The position numbers and the translations under genes are program-made. From Puccinia triticina (Eukaryota > Basidiomycota > Pucciniomycetes > Pucciniales > Pucciniaceae): 64,000 nt of DNA. Under the pieces are notes generated by a model. That model had not been told where the DNA came from, searched no databases, and worked only from the letters and a program-made list of their open reading frames with translations. Every line of letters starts with the position of its first letter. The stretch's first letter is position 1. Location: assembly GCF_026914185.1 (NCBI RefSeq), contig NC_070560.1, positions 3,959,501-4,023,500 on the forward strand. Reading direction: 5' to 3'. This document shows, one piece after another, positions 53,215 through 63,222 of the stretch.

Positions 53215-53625
53215 TAGGTACGGTACGGTTATTGGTAACATGCTAATATTGTAACATTTTTTTTGTTTCTTAATTTAACCGTTAGCTGTAACAAAAGTGC
53301 ATTAAAATATTGCAACTTAGAAACTCGTTATTTGACGTCCATTACAATATCTGCCGGTAAAGAGAGGAAGATATTGTAGAGTTCCTTAGTAAGAGGCCGA
53401 AATTTGCCCCTCTTTATCTTTTTATCCAGGGGTTAATGTGTTACATTACTAGCAATGCGAGTAACACATTAGATATTCTGGCCTGTTACAATACGGCCCC
53501 AGGATTTGAACCATTTTTTACTGATACCAATAACGCCTGAGTGTAGTAACGGCAAGTGTTACACCACGCGGATAACAGCGGTGATCATAGTGTATTGTAA
53601 CTTAAACTACCCATTTTTGCTGCTG
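53215..53625. mobile_element. MITE related to the element at 3240-3656
   Basis: Left end GGTGGGTAGGTACGGTACGG and right end CTTAAACTACCCATTTT (inverted GGGTAG core), with an interior full of GTAAC/GTTAC motifs and about 400 bp long, as in the 3240 element. Target duplication and exact ends are unclear; the copy looks diverged. Confidence 0.5.
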
Positions 53626-53894
53626 GGTTTTGCTTTTATTACCTCAATTAATCCTGGTGTGTTGCTGTGGTGTCCTAGCCCTCCAGTTGTCACCCTATTG
53701 TACGCGCAAACAATAGGGTGAAATTGGCGAAATACAAAACAGATTCATATGCAAATGCATCTGGAATTTTCAAAAACATGAACAACAACACAACTGAGCG
53801 GCTGATTTGTGTAACGCTGTTGGTTCCTCTATACAAAATATGGCAAATAAAAGCCAGTCTTGACTTCAACCAGTTTTCTGCCCCTTTTACATGA

Positions 53895-53919
53895 CTAGGG
53901 AAATCGCGGCTGCGCCGCG
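53895..53919 (-). other. Helitron 3-prime terminus on the minus strand
   Basis: On the minus strand the sequence reads CGCGGC-GCA-GCCGCG (stem 53905-53910 with 53914-53919), ATTTCC, then CTAG followed by T. This is a classic Helitron end, so an element extends rightward from here. Its 5-prime TC end was not located. Confidence 0.75.
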
Positions 53920-55909
53920 GCACAACAGTCAGTCATGCAGACCCAGAGCAGGAATACTCGACGATTCCAAATCAAATGATTGCGCAGAGCTTTGATCAGT
54001 GATAACCTCACTGGATAAAACAGCGGAGGAGTTATCAGGACGATGCATGATAGCGTCACGTCTCCTGTTTTGTAATATCTCCCAATTATTCAATGGAAAC
54101 CAAATCTAGGATTTAACCTTGAACATGAATTTTTAAGCTCCCAGGCCACTGGAATATTGATAGTGTTCGCTCGCCGCTAAATCACTAATTCGTAAGTGGC
54201 TAATTGAGCCAGTATCATTATGGGACAGCGGATCTGAAAGCAGCATATGCGCCAAGTTATAATAACTGTAAGTCTACCCTGACTCACGTTTTGGATCCTA
54301 TAGAGGGACAGGGTAAATAAGCTCTGTCAGTGGTTATGCTAGGGGAAGAGAGCGGGCTTGCTAAAGTGGCTTGATGCCACTTCTTAATGGAGATAATAGC
54401 ATTTTCACATCCGAACAGGAGGACTGATCCGGGGCTTTTCCTAATCGACGTTAGTGTGTAGTCCGAGGTCAAATAGCCTTATTCCCCCTTGCCAGACACC
54501 TGACACGTATGGCGGTACTTGGCTCAAAATCGCGAGCTACACCCCCTGAACTCCTGGGGTCTGTTAGAACAACAACATTGGCAGGTCCTCTCTCAAATAG
54601 ACTCCAGTTTCATTATTTAGGACCTGAGACCAAAACATCCCTTAGATAAATCTAGCGTGCCATTGAAGGATAAGTAAGTGGCAGGAGGTAATGTAATTTC
54701 GGAGTTGTGACGTAGTTTAATCTTGTAGAGAGGATTTAGGATTATTGTGGGAGAGGGATGGATGTTGACAGCGGATGTGGCATAGAGAAATGTGAGGAAT
54801 TGGGATCAAGAGGAGACATAGCGGAGGGATGAGAGAGGAATAATGGCGGTAATGGTAGTTGTTGTGATGTGGGGTGGGCAAACTCCACATTTGGAGTATT
54901 GAGTGTTCAAGAGGCGGGCGGGGTGGAGCAATGAATCCTCAGTGATCACCAACCATAACAGTAGTGGGTGGAATCTCCATTTTGGCGTGAGGAATTGCGA
55001 TGAAAGTGGTATGCTGTTGTTGCAGATTGCAATACAGCTTATTCCACTGTTAGGATTTATGTCGGGAGAGGAGGAGCTTAGAGAGTTGTCAAGATTGATG
55101 TGTGGAGGAGCTGGAATAGATTGGCTAGAGAGAGAATTGCACATGTCACGGGAGATTTGGAGGAAGAAGCTGTGGAAAATAATTTCCAGTCCCGGTCTTG
55201 AAGAAGGAATGTTATGAAGTAGGAACAAAGCTTTTTCAGGGAGGGGAATGATTCGTGAGGCGTCAAATTGCTATGGGGAGCTGGAATCGTGAGGGTGAGA
55301 AGTTTAGATGTCCGGGTGAGGGATTTGGAACCTGTTGTTTTTAGCAATGTGAGATACCTTCGAGAACTGGTAAAAGAAGAGAGTATATTTTTGAATGTTG
55401 CGGAAATGTTGCATCAGGGAATAGGGATTAGAAGAGGACTCGGAATACTACAAATCAGGTAACATGTCCAGGGAATAGCGATTAGAAGAGGACTCGGAAT
55501 ACTACAAATCAGGTAACATGTGTGATAGACAACACAATTTTGTGTTCAAGTCAAATCAGATCAGGTAACATGTGTGATAGACATCAAATCGGCGCATTGT
55601 GTAGATGAACAACAATTGAACACTAATTTGAATATGAAGAACAATAAACATGAACAATAGGCTGATAAGTACACAATAGGATTGACGGAACAATAACATG
55701 TGCAGGGGGCGGTGTGTTCTGAAAAGCATAAATAGAGGCTCTTGATGTGACGAAATGGAGCAAGGCTCCGGAGTTTCAGGCTCGCTATGGAAGCCTTCAG
55801 CGGGGGGAAATGCTGCAGAAATTTTTCCAGAAACTGGGAAATCTCTGATTGGGATATTCTAGCCATTTTCTGAGGTAAATTCAAGGAAACTTTCATCACA
55901 TTAAAGGAA
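53920..55909. other. probable Helitron interior, no gene identified
   Basis: About 2 kb between two Helitron 3-prime ends of the same orientation. A plus-strand ORF at 54903-55217 and an opposing one at 54806-55228 lack recognisable domains. A direct duplication of a roughly 50-bp unit (GATTAGAAGAGGACTCGGAA and onward) lies at 55424-55520. Confidence 0.4.
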
Positions 55910-55934
55910 CTAGAGGCCAAGGCGGCTTCGCCGC
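55910..55934 (-). other. Helitron 3-prime terminus on the minus strand, same family as 50651
   Basis: On the minus strand: GCAGCGGC-GAA-GCCGC (stem 55930-55934 with 55922-55926), CTTGGCCT and CTAG, followed by T. The final 30 bases match the 50651 terminus at all but two or three positions, so both belong to one family. Confidence 0.8.
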
Positions 55935-56001
55935 TGCAGGGCTCAAGGCTGCTGAACCTCTGCCAGCTCAAAATTGGGACACCTTCTATGCCAGCACCAG
56001 C

Positions 56002-56002
<1 letters not shown>

Positions 56003-56032
<30 letters not shown>

Positions 56033-56044
56033 AAAAAAAAAAAA
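56003..56044 (+). repeat. poly(C)20 then poly(A)22 tract
   Basis: Twenty C bases immediately followed by twenty-two A bases. It is unusual in native sequence; a real homopolymer junction or an assembly artefact are both possible. Confidence 0.8.
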
Positions 56045-56065
56045 CCAGGTGTTCAAACTCCCAAT

Positions 56066-57228
56066 TCAAATGTGTGATCCTCCCCCAAAGTCTTCTGGAG
56101 GTAAATTTGAGACCTTCATCAACAAAATTCTAACATTTTGGTAAGATGAACATGCGACACTGACGATCGACGCGGACGCGCTATGGCCATGGGCGGAGGA
56201 GACGAGCGAATGGGCGGGGCCGTTCGCGGCCGCCAGCGCGTGCATCTGGGCCGCCGTCTGCGCCTGCACAGCCATCATCTACATCCCCCAGAAGAAAACC
56301 ATCAGCTTCTTGGTCTGAGGAGGGTAGAGGAGAAGAGAAGCGAGACTCCACCTGGAGGATCAGTTGGCTGCGCTGATGGAGCGCGATTTTCTGCGCCGTG
56401 TCCAGGCCGGCATACAGATAGGGATCGACGCCGACGGGCGTGGGCACTCGTCCACGCTGCCCGCCGGAGCGGGCGGAGCAGGGGAAGCGGACCAGTACCC
56501 TGCGGGATTTTTGGGAGACGCGTCGGGGCCAACGGGTGGTGGGCAGCCTCCGCCTGCTCCGCCGACTGCTGCTGCGCCCTCGCCGCCGGCGCCGAAGGTC
56601 TGTCCGTCTGAGATCGATAGGTCGGGCCCACCAGCTGGTTGAGTAGAAGCTGATGATCCGGGCGGGCCGGGCATGAGATAGCCCGGCCCGGCCAGCAGCG
56701 CAAAAGCAGGATGAGGGTGGGGATGAATGTGGGTCGGGACGGGAAGGAACGAGTCTCTTGGAGTAGCAGGGAAGTTCCACGACCCCGACCCCAACCCAGA
56801 GCCCCCCGAGCTCGAGCTGGCGGGGCTGTTTCCCCGTGGATGGCCGGCGAGATTCCCATTCCCAGTCTGTTGAGACTTCAGCGCTGTCGACGAGGAGGCC
56901 GCTGGGGGAAGGTCGGGGCGCAGCAGAGGGAGGGGAGGAACTACAGATAATCAATCAGACAGATGTGCAGGGAAGGGTGTTTTGGACGGGCGTGATGGGG
57001 TGTCTTACTATGAGAAAGGTGTCGAGCGGCCTTATCTCCACCCAAGCGAGCCAAAACAACAGACGCCCTTCTATCATCTGTGGATGCGCCGGAGCTAGAG
57101 AACACGGATGCGGATGCAGAGGAGGCGGAGGAGAAGGGATGGATGACGGAGGCGTGGAGTTGGTGGCGGGTGCGGATGAGGGTCTGTGTCAGCCCTCTGC
57201 TAGTCCGGACAGCGCAGAGTGCCGACAA
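56066..57228 (-). pseudogene. low-complexity Pro/Ser/Gly-rich protein gene, frameshifted
   Basis: Exon 1 from ATG 57228 is Ser/Ala-rich. A GT-AG intron (about 57009-56944) leads to a long exon reading Ser/Gly/Pro-rich sequence (SGSWNFPATPRDSFLPVPTH; PAGGPDLSISDGQTFGAGGE; PKNPAGYWSASPAPPAPAGS). Near 56440 the plausible frame shifts by one base to VGVDPYLYAGLDTAQKIALH. A GTGGAG...GTAG intron (about 56353-56279) leads to the last exon (MMAVQAQTAAQMHALAAANG) and stop at 56066. Codon-like composition and two good introns support a real gene. The shift is either a mutation or a sequence error. No known domain; possibly a regulatory protein, unproven. Confidence 0.45.
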
Positions 57229-57863
57229 GGAGCCGCAAATGCTGCTTCCCTTCCGGCATGAAGCGCAGGAAAGATATTGTTACAGTATAGTATGGTAGAT
57301 GAGTTGCGCGCAACAAATGACACATAGTACAACTGTTGAGTATTATGCCCGCTTAACAGCGAGCTGGAAGTTGGGAGAAGAAGAGGTTGGAAGCTCGAAC
57401 CTCCTCCCTCCCACATAGTACGGGTACCCTCTCGAAGAGAGGGTTTTTCCCCCAGAGTTTTTGGTACCAAGCCCGTCCGCATTGCTGATTAGAATCAGCG
57501 ATTGGGGCCTTACCTTTAATACTCAACCACCGACTTCCTTTCCTTTTCCTAAGTTTTCTCTATATTCCCACCTTCCATTAGCCTTCGACCTTACCACACG
57601 ACATCTCGTAAGTCTACGAGCCGGTAAGTTTGACAGGCCCTCTCTTTCTCTCCCTTTTCCCTCTCTCCGGCTTTGAATCGCACAGATTCCAGCAATCTTT
57701 GATCTGCTAGGCCCCGCTTCTCGCGAAGCGGTGTGGCTACTCCTCCCGCCTTGCCGGTCGAGTTGAGAGAGACTTAGTTCTCGTGGTTTTTCCTTCTGAT
57801 CGCCTTGCCAGCGCTATTCTTAAGGGTACTAAAAGTACCATCCTCATTCAGGGCTCCGCCTCT
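57229..57863. other. intergenic, no gene recognised
   Basis: Contains a TGTTGAGTATTA...TAATACTCAACCA inverted pair (57334 and 57517) reminiscent of LTR ends, and a GGTACCCTCTC-GAAGAGAGGG hairpin near 57423-57445. No matching LTR or target duplication was found. Confidence 0.35.
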
Positions 57864-58901
57864 TTATAGACGAGCCCTGACAGTCTGGGCCGGTGAGATG
57901 GTGCGGAGCGGGTCGCGGAGGGAGCTGCAGGACTTCTTCTTGAGCTTTGAGAGCGGCACCCCGTCTTCATCCTTGTCCTCATCCCTGACAGGCTTAGCGG
58001 AAGCGGGCTTGGGATCGTCGTCGTCGTTGGAGTGCCATTGGAGCTTCAAGAGCGTCACCTTGTCTTCATCCTCGTCCTCATCCCTGACAGGCTTAGCGGA
58101 AGCGGGCTTGGGATTGTCGTCGTCGTCGGAGTGCCATTGGTCGAGGTGGCGCGGATCCTGGCCCTGGCTCTTCTTTGGTGTCGTCGTCGTCGTCGTAGTC
58201 GAGCGGAGCCTAGCAGGATGTTGATGGTGGGGTTGTTGGTGACGGAGGACGACGGGGACGGAGCGGACGCTAGCGTTGCTCAAGGATGTGCGCGGGTTGT
58301 TGTAGAGGCCTGCAGGAGCGCCAGTGGAGGCGCAGTTGAGGGTGGCGGAGATCCTTGGGCCGGCGTAGGATTGCCTGGAGGGCGACTGTTCCAAGCTTAT
58401 CGATCGGACGGACATCCGGGAGCCGTAGAACGCCGGGCGGGGAGGCATGAGGATGTCGTGTTTGGCATACAGCCCGCTGTTGGCCGGGAATCCGGCGGGG
58501 GATGGAGGGATGGGCGAGGCGGCGTGGCGGTCGGGGATCTGGCTGATGAGCGAGGGCGCACCAGACCGTTGCTGGTGGGGTCTGTTGAAGTTCTTGACGG
58601 GGCTGGAGGAGGGCGGGTGGCCGTAATCGGAGACGGCTTTCGCAGGGGACGACTTGAACCGGGCATGTTTGGTGATGGGTTGTTGTGGTTGCTGTTGGGA
58701 GGGGGGGTTGGGGTGGATGAGGTTGGGGATGGCTGCGATGTCGGAGAAGGAGCTGGAGATGCTGGCGCGCGAGTTCCGCCGCCGGGCTGCTCGGGCCTCG
58801 CGGAATGCGGCGGCGCTGATCTTGGAGGAGGGGCTGGAGGGCCGACTGATGGAGGTGATCAAGGCTGTTGACAATCCGCGTCCCTTCTCGCCATTTACCA
58901 T
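57864..58901 (-). CDS. disordered Ser/Pro-rich protein with acidic repeats, unidentified
   Basis: A 345-aa ORF from ATG 58901 (MVNGEKGRGLSTALITSISR). It contains an Arg/Ala-rich segment (REARAARRRNSRASISSSF) near residue 40 and many SP/PP motifs. Near the C-terminus a 35-residue unit is repeated twice (QWHSDDDDNPKPASAKPVRD, then EDEDED), with Asp/Glu runs. No domain, signal peptide or membrane segment is seen. Composition suggests an intrinsically disordered, possibly phosphorylated protein. The acidic duplication reflects a DNA-level tandem repeat at about 57930-58130. Function unknown; it may lack further exons. Confidence 0.55.
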   Translation of the reverse strand: MVNGEKGRGLSTALITSISRPSSPSSKISAAAFREARAARRRNSRASISSSFSDIAAIPNLIHPNPPSQQQPQQPITKHARFKSSPAKAVSDYGHPPSSSPVKNFNRPHQQRSGAPSLISQIPDRHAASPIPPSPAGFPANSGLYAKHDILMPPRPAFYGSRMSVRSISLEQSPSRQSYAGPRISATLNCASTGAPAGLYNNPRTSLSNASVRSVPVVLRHQQPHHQHPARLRSTTTTTTTPKKSQGQDPRHLDQWHSDDDDNPKPASAKPVRDEDEDEDKVTLLKLQWHSNDDDDPKPASAKPVRDEDKDEDGVPLSKLKKKSCSSLRDPLRTISPAQTVRARL

Positions 58902-59491
58902 GCTTTGCTAGGGTTGGATCCACTTGAACAGCCGGTTGTTGGACGCAGCTGTATTTGCCGCGGCGGGCGTGAGCGTTGGTGTGGTGTTTGCAAGGGTAGT
59001 GGGTGACGCGCTGACAAGGGTCATGATTGGTGTGGCACTGGGCGTGTCGTTGGCAAGGATAAGGGGTGCGCGGCGCCAAGTCAGCTACTGAGTCACAGTC
59101 TCACAGGCGAAGGGGTGCAGCTTGAATATTTAAGGAGGGGTGGTTTGGTGTCCATTGTCCCCCCAGGGGTTCCGGTTTCGTCCTACCCCCTCCCTGGGAG
59201 CCCACTAATCACTTGATTAGGGCCTTCCTGGACTACTCTAACACCCGGCCCACTTTTGCTTGTTGCTGCGGCACAGCTGGAGGGTCATCCATAGGGCCTT
59301 TGGGGATTTTCAACTTGTGTGCACTATTTTTTTGTGATTTTCTAAATAAAACACCCCAAAACTTAGATCCAGAGGTCTAGGATTTTGTGGATTTAAGAAA
59401 GTGGGATAAGCTCAGGCCACAGCCTTTAATTCATGAGATTGGCTGCAGGGGTGGAAAATAAGTTCCCAAGAATGATTATGAAATAAAAAAA
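58902..59491. other. intergenic, no gene recognised
   Basis: Upstream region of the 58901 gene, with short GTGTGGTG/GTGTTTG repeats. A GGACTACTCTAACA motif at 59229-59242 matches the outer end of the copia-1 LTR and may be a remnant LTR end. Confidence 0.35.
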
Positions 59492-60245
59492 CGGACTTAC
59501 TTCGCGCACTGCGAAAAGCTCTTCGCGCACTGTGCAGTGCGCGAAGTTTGCAAACACTTTGCGCACTGCGCGTGAAGGGCGCAACTTTTTCAAATTATTT
59601 TTTGACCAATCAATAGACAAGCTTATTATTGTCCTCTGTGAATTTATTTGGAGTTTTTGGAAGCTTCCTTGTATGCTTAAAAATCCCACCAATAAAAAAA
59701 ACAAGTACAGCCATTTGGGGACCTGGAATTCATATTCCCACAGGCCAAAAAATCCAAATAATTTAGTGAATCATATTAAATATGTATTGAAAAGTTTTAG
59801 AACTTTTTGGCCACTTTGTACAAGGACAAGGCTTTCAAAAACCAGTGACTTTTTCTCAAGATATGCCAAAATGCGCCAGTAAGCGGTGAACTTTCCTAAT
59901 TTTTGAAAGCCTTATTCTTGCACAAAGTGGCCAAAAAATTCTAAAAAGTTTGAATTCATATGTATCATGATTCACTTAATTATTTGGATTTTTTGACTGG
60001 TGGGAATATGGATTCCAGGTCCCCAAGTGACTGTACTTATTTTATTGGTGGAATTTTCAAGCATACAGAGAAGCTTCAAAAAACTCCAAATAAATTCACA
60101 GAGGACAATAATAAGCTTTTCTATTGATTGGTCAAAAAATAATTTGAAAAAGTTGCGCCCTTCACGCGCAGTGCGCGAAGTGTTTGCAAACTTCGCGCAC
60201 TGCACAGTGCGCAAAGAGCTTTTTGCAGTGCGCGAAGTAAGTCCG
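59492..60245. mobile_element. 754-bp foldback element (long inverted repeat)
   Basis: Two arms of about 360 bp are inverted copies around a centre near 59868. The ends are CGGACTTACTTCGCGCACTG and its complement, with an 8-bp duplication TAAAAAAA (59484-59491 and 60246-60253). Each arm has nested palindromes (TCGCGCACTGTGCAGTGCGCGA-like) near its tip. No coding capacity. The 8-bp duplication suggests hAT or Mutator-type mobilisation, though it lies in an A-rich context and is weaker evidence than usual. Confidence 0.85.
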
Positions 60246-60350
60246 TAAAAAAAAGTAAAAACAAAAAAAAAGTAAAAACAAAAAAAAGTAAAAACAAAAA
60301 AAAGTAAAAACAAAAAAAAGTAAAAACAAAAAAAATTAAAAACAAAAAAA
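60246..60350 (+). repeat. GTAAAAACAAAAAAA tandem repeat
   Basis: Six or so units of 14-16 bp directly abutting the foldback element. Confidence 0.85.
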
Positions 60351-60482
60351 TGAAAAATGTGGAAATTTTCTAATTTCTTGCAAATTTCTCAGAATGTTCA
60401 TTACTGTTCAAACCAAGGAGGGAAAATTGGAGAGCAAAGTGTGACATGCAAAAAGAATGATAAAAAATGAAAAAATTTGAAA

Positions 60483-60566
60483 CCATTTCCATTTCCATTT
60501 CCATTTCCATTTCCATTTCCATTTCCATTTCCATTTCCATTTCCATTTCCATTTCCATTTCCATTC
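60483..60566 (+). repeat. (CCATTT) hexanucleotide microsatellite, about 14 copies
   Basis: Perfect CCATTT units over 84 bp. Long ORFs of Glu-Met or Pro-Phe repeats on either strand are artefacts of this array. Confidence 0.95.
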
Positions 60567-61095
60567 CTTTTGTTTGAAGATCCCAACTTTTATTTCCCTT
60601 GTCCATATTACTTTTCTGTTTACTTGCCTTCCAACTTCTATTTCCCTTGTCCATATTACTTTTTCATTTACTTACCTTGTTGAAAAATCACACTTGTTTG
60701 AAAGATACAATTGTTTGAAAGATAAAAGTGTTTGGAAGACACAGCTCCTGATATTCTATCCATGTGGTCTTGAGCGTGCAATCTGAGTGTTATGCAATGT
60801 GCTTGTTGGCTCCACCTATGCAAGCCCTTGTCCCTAAACCAGGAAAAAACACTTTTCCATTGGCAGCAAGTGACATTTGAACAGCTCTGGCCCTCTATCC
60901 AGCATCTATCCACAGCTGGTACATCATAGCACAAATGCAATAACTGAGTATCCATTTGTTTGCCTTGCACAGCCAGCAGCGGCTAGTGTAGCTCATTCTG
61001 CCATGTGCACACACAGCTTGTGATGTGCATCTTCTCAGGACTAATCTGCTCAAGCAACAGGTACCTGAGTTGTTCAACAACCCTCTCTACATTGG
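60567..61095. other. no gene recognised
   Basis: A 30-bp direct repeat (CTTCTATTTCCCTTGTCCAT and onward) at about 60587 and 60632, then AT-rich unique sequence. Confidence 0.4.
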
Positions 61096-62312
61096 TGGGG
61101 TTCAAAGTTGACTCCTGCACTGTTTCAGGAGCTAAATTCAGGAAAAAAAAAAGTCCCAGCCAAAAATCTCCAGAACTTTCTGCAACTTTGAATCCCCCAT
61201 TTTATCCTATCTGTTGTTGCAATCCATTCAGGACCCACACAAGCAGGAAAAAAGTTAAGCCCAAAACTTGCCCATCTCATCATGACCCAATGGCTGGCCC
61301 AGAGTCCAGACCGGCCATCAATTGCATTGGATGGCCGGTCAACACTGTCCATCAATTGCATTGGATGGCCGGTCAACACTGTCCATTTGTACATAAACCC
61401 CACTTGATGGCCCGGTCTGGTCGTCAATTCACAAGTGGCTAACCAATAATCCACCACTCAATGACCTGACCCGGTCATCAAGTGCTCAATGGCCCGATCA
61501 CCCAGTCTTTGGGTTAATACAGACTCCACTCGATGACCGGGTTGATCATTGAGTGGAGTGTGTACCATCCACTCAATGGCCCGGTCACCTGGTCATTGAG
61601 TGGATGGTGCACACTCCCCTCAATGGCCCGGTCACCCGGTCTTCAAGCGGATACACACCCAACTCAATGGCCCGGGCACCCGGTCATCGAGTGGAGTGTG
61701 TATCCACTCAATGACCGGACTGGGTCATCAAGTGGATACACACCCACTTGATGATTGACTCGGTCATCAAGTGGATACCCACTTCACTTGATGGCCAAGC
61801 CTATCTTTGAGTGGAGCGGGTGTCCACCCAATGACTGGGCCATTGAGTTGGGTGTGTATCCGCTTGCTGACCGGGTCCGGCCATTGAGTTGGGTGTGTAT
61901 CCGCTCGCTGACCGGGTCCGGCCATTGAGTGGAGAGCAACCACTTGATGACCCGGTCGGGTCATCGGGTCATCGAGTGGTGGGTATTGGTTAAAGTGAGC
62001 TGTGTATCCACTCAATGACCCAACCTGGTCATTGAGTGGTGTACGTGGGAGTATTCTGTGGACTGCATCTGTTATTGAATCAATGACCGGTCAGTTGAAC
62101 TTGAGGCCATGGATCTGATGAGGTGTGTCCAAAAGAGATTTTTCTCTATTGGAGGCCATGGATTCAGGAATTTGGGGTGTTTCCTGATTCAGGAAGGCCC
62201 TTTCTGCATCCCCTCCTCGTGAAGGAAATCGGGTTTGCAGGAAGGAATTCAGGTCCATTTTTTTCCTGAATTTTGGTCCTGAAACAGTGCAGGAGTCAAC
62301 TTTGAACCCCCC
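61096..62312. mobile_element. TIR element filled with minisatellite
   Basis: Left end TGGGGTTCAAAGTTGACTCC and right end (inverse) GGGGGGTTCAAAGTTGACTC continue as inverted repeats for about 55 bp through CTGCACTGTTTCAGGA and AAATTCAGGAAAAAA. CATTGG flanks both sides (61090-61095 and 62313-62318), a 6-bp or imperfect 8-bp duplication. The middle is the array at 61300-62090. No transposase. Confidence 0.75.
61300..62090. repeat. minisatellite (GACCCGGTCATCGAGTGGATACACACC-type units)
   Basis: About 20 variable units of 35-45 bp built on CACTNNATGACC-CGGTCATNGAGTGG, a palindromic core with TACACACC linkers. The GACCGGTCAT core is shared with the array at 30165-30475. Confidence 0.85.
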
Positions 62313-63222
62313 CATTGGCACTGGGACAAGGGCATTGATAAATCCATGTCCGTCCTCCTGGTGCACTCTCACACCCTTTGAAAAGGGCATGTGGGGCCGC
62401 ACACCCTTCAAAAAGGGTGTGTGGGGCCACACACCCTGTATTTGCGGAGGGCGTGGACACCCCTGTATGGGGGTGCAAGGGCATGCATGCCCCTGTATGG
62501 GTGTGCAAAGGCGTGCATGCCCCTACATGGGCGTGCAGGGGCGTGCCCTGTGCCTGCTCGCCAAGAGACCCTCAGCGGGCAGGTGCAAGTATACCTGCTC
62601 ACCAAGAGCCCCTCTGCGGGCAGGTGCAAGTATACCTGCTTGCCAAGGGGCTTACCTCTTGGCAAGCAGGATACATACACCTGCCCGCTGAGCCTGCTCA
62701 CCGAGAGCCCCTTGGCCGGCAGGTGCATGAGGGGAAGTATTTACACATGTGTGTAGCAGCACAAACTTCCGTTCCTTTGCTGTATGTACATCTACATAGC
62801 AAGAGGCAGGCCTCGGCAGGCTTGTTGAACTTGCACCCAACAGTCATCGGCTCCTAGCTCAGTGGGGCATTGTTAGTGCAGAACTGTACCAGAATGAACA
62901 ATGCTGGGTGGAACTGGGGATCCTTGAGCTGGGCCAGTGAGCACTGAGCCATGAGGATATGTATGGACATAAACCACTACAACACACTGAGAACCAAGGA
63001 CACAGGTGGCACAGGATCAGAGCCACTTTGGAGCTGCAACCAAAGCTGTCAAATGTCACTTGTCTCCAAGGGACTATTGTTTTTTCCTCGTGCTAGGAGT
63101 AACACAACAAACATCAATATTTTTCTGTCACGTTGCAGGGGTAGTGTAACGTGCTGCCGTTACAAATAACAGTAACGATAACAGCTGAAAAATTGTTGCA
63201 TTACTGGTATTGGCAATGTAAC
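62313..63222. other. short-repeat clusters, no gene
   Basis: 62370-62550 holds repeats of CCCCTGTATGGG-GTGCAAGGGC type with CACACCC/GGGTGTG palindromes. 62560-62700 repeats CGGGCAGGTGCAAGTATACC. 63127-63222 contains GTAACG/CGTTAC motifs like the MITEs at 3240 and 53215 and may be a remnant of that family. Confidence 0.5.

Noticed and set aside
57334..57529. Solo LTR suggested by TGTTGAGTATTA and TAATACTCAACCA
   Set aside because: No direct target duplication and no second copy in the window; only a short inverted pair.
59229..59242. Copia-1 LTR remnant suggested by GGACTACTCTAACA
   Set aside because: Only about a dozen bases match; the adjacent sequence does not.
60370..60683. ORFs of Glu-Met, Gly-Asn or Pro-Phe repeats
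   Set aside because: Translations of the CCATTT microsatellite.
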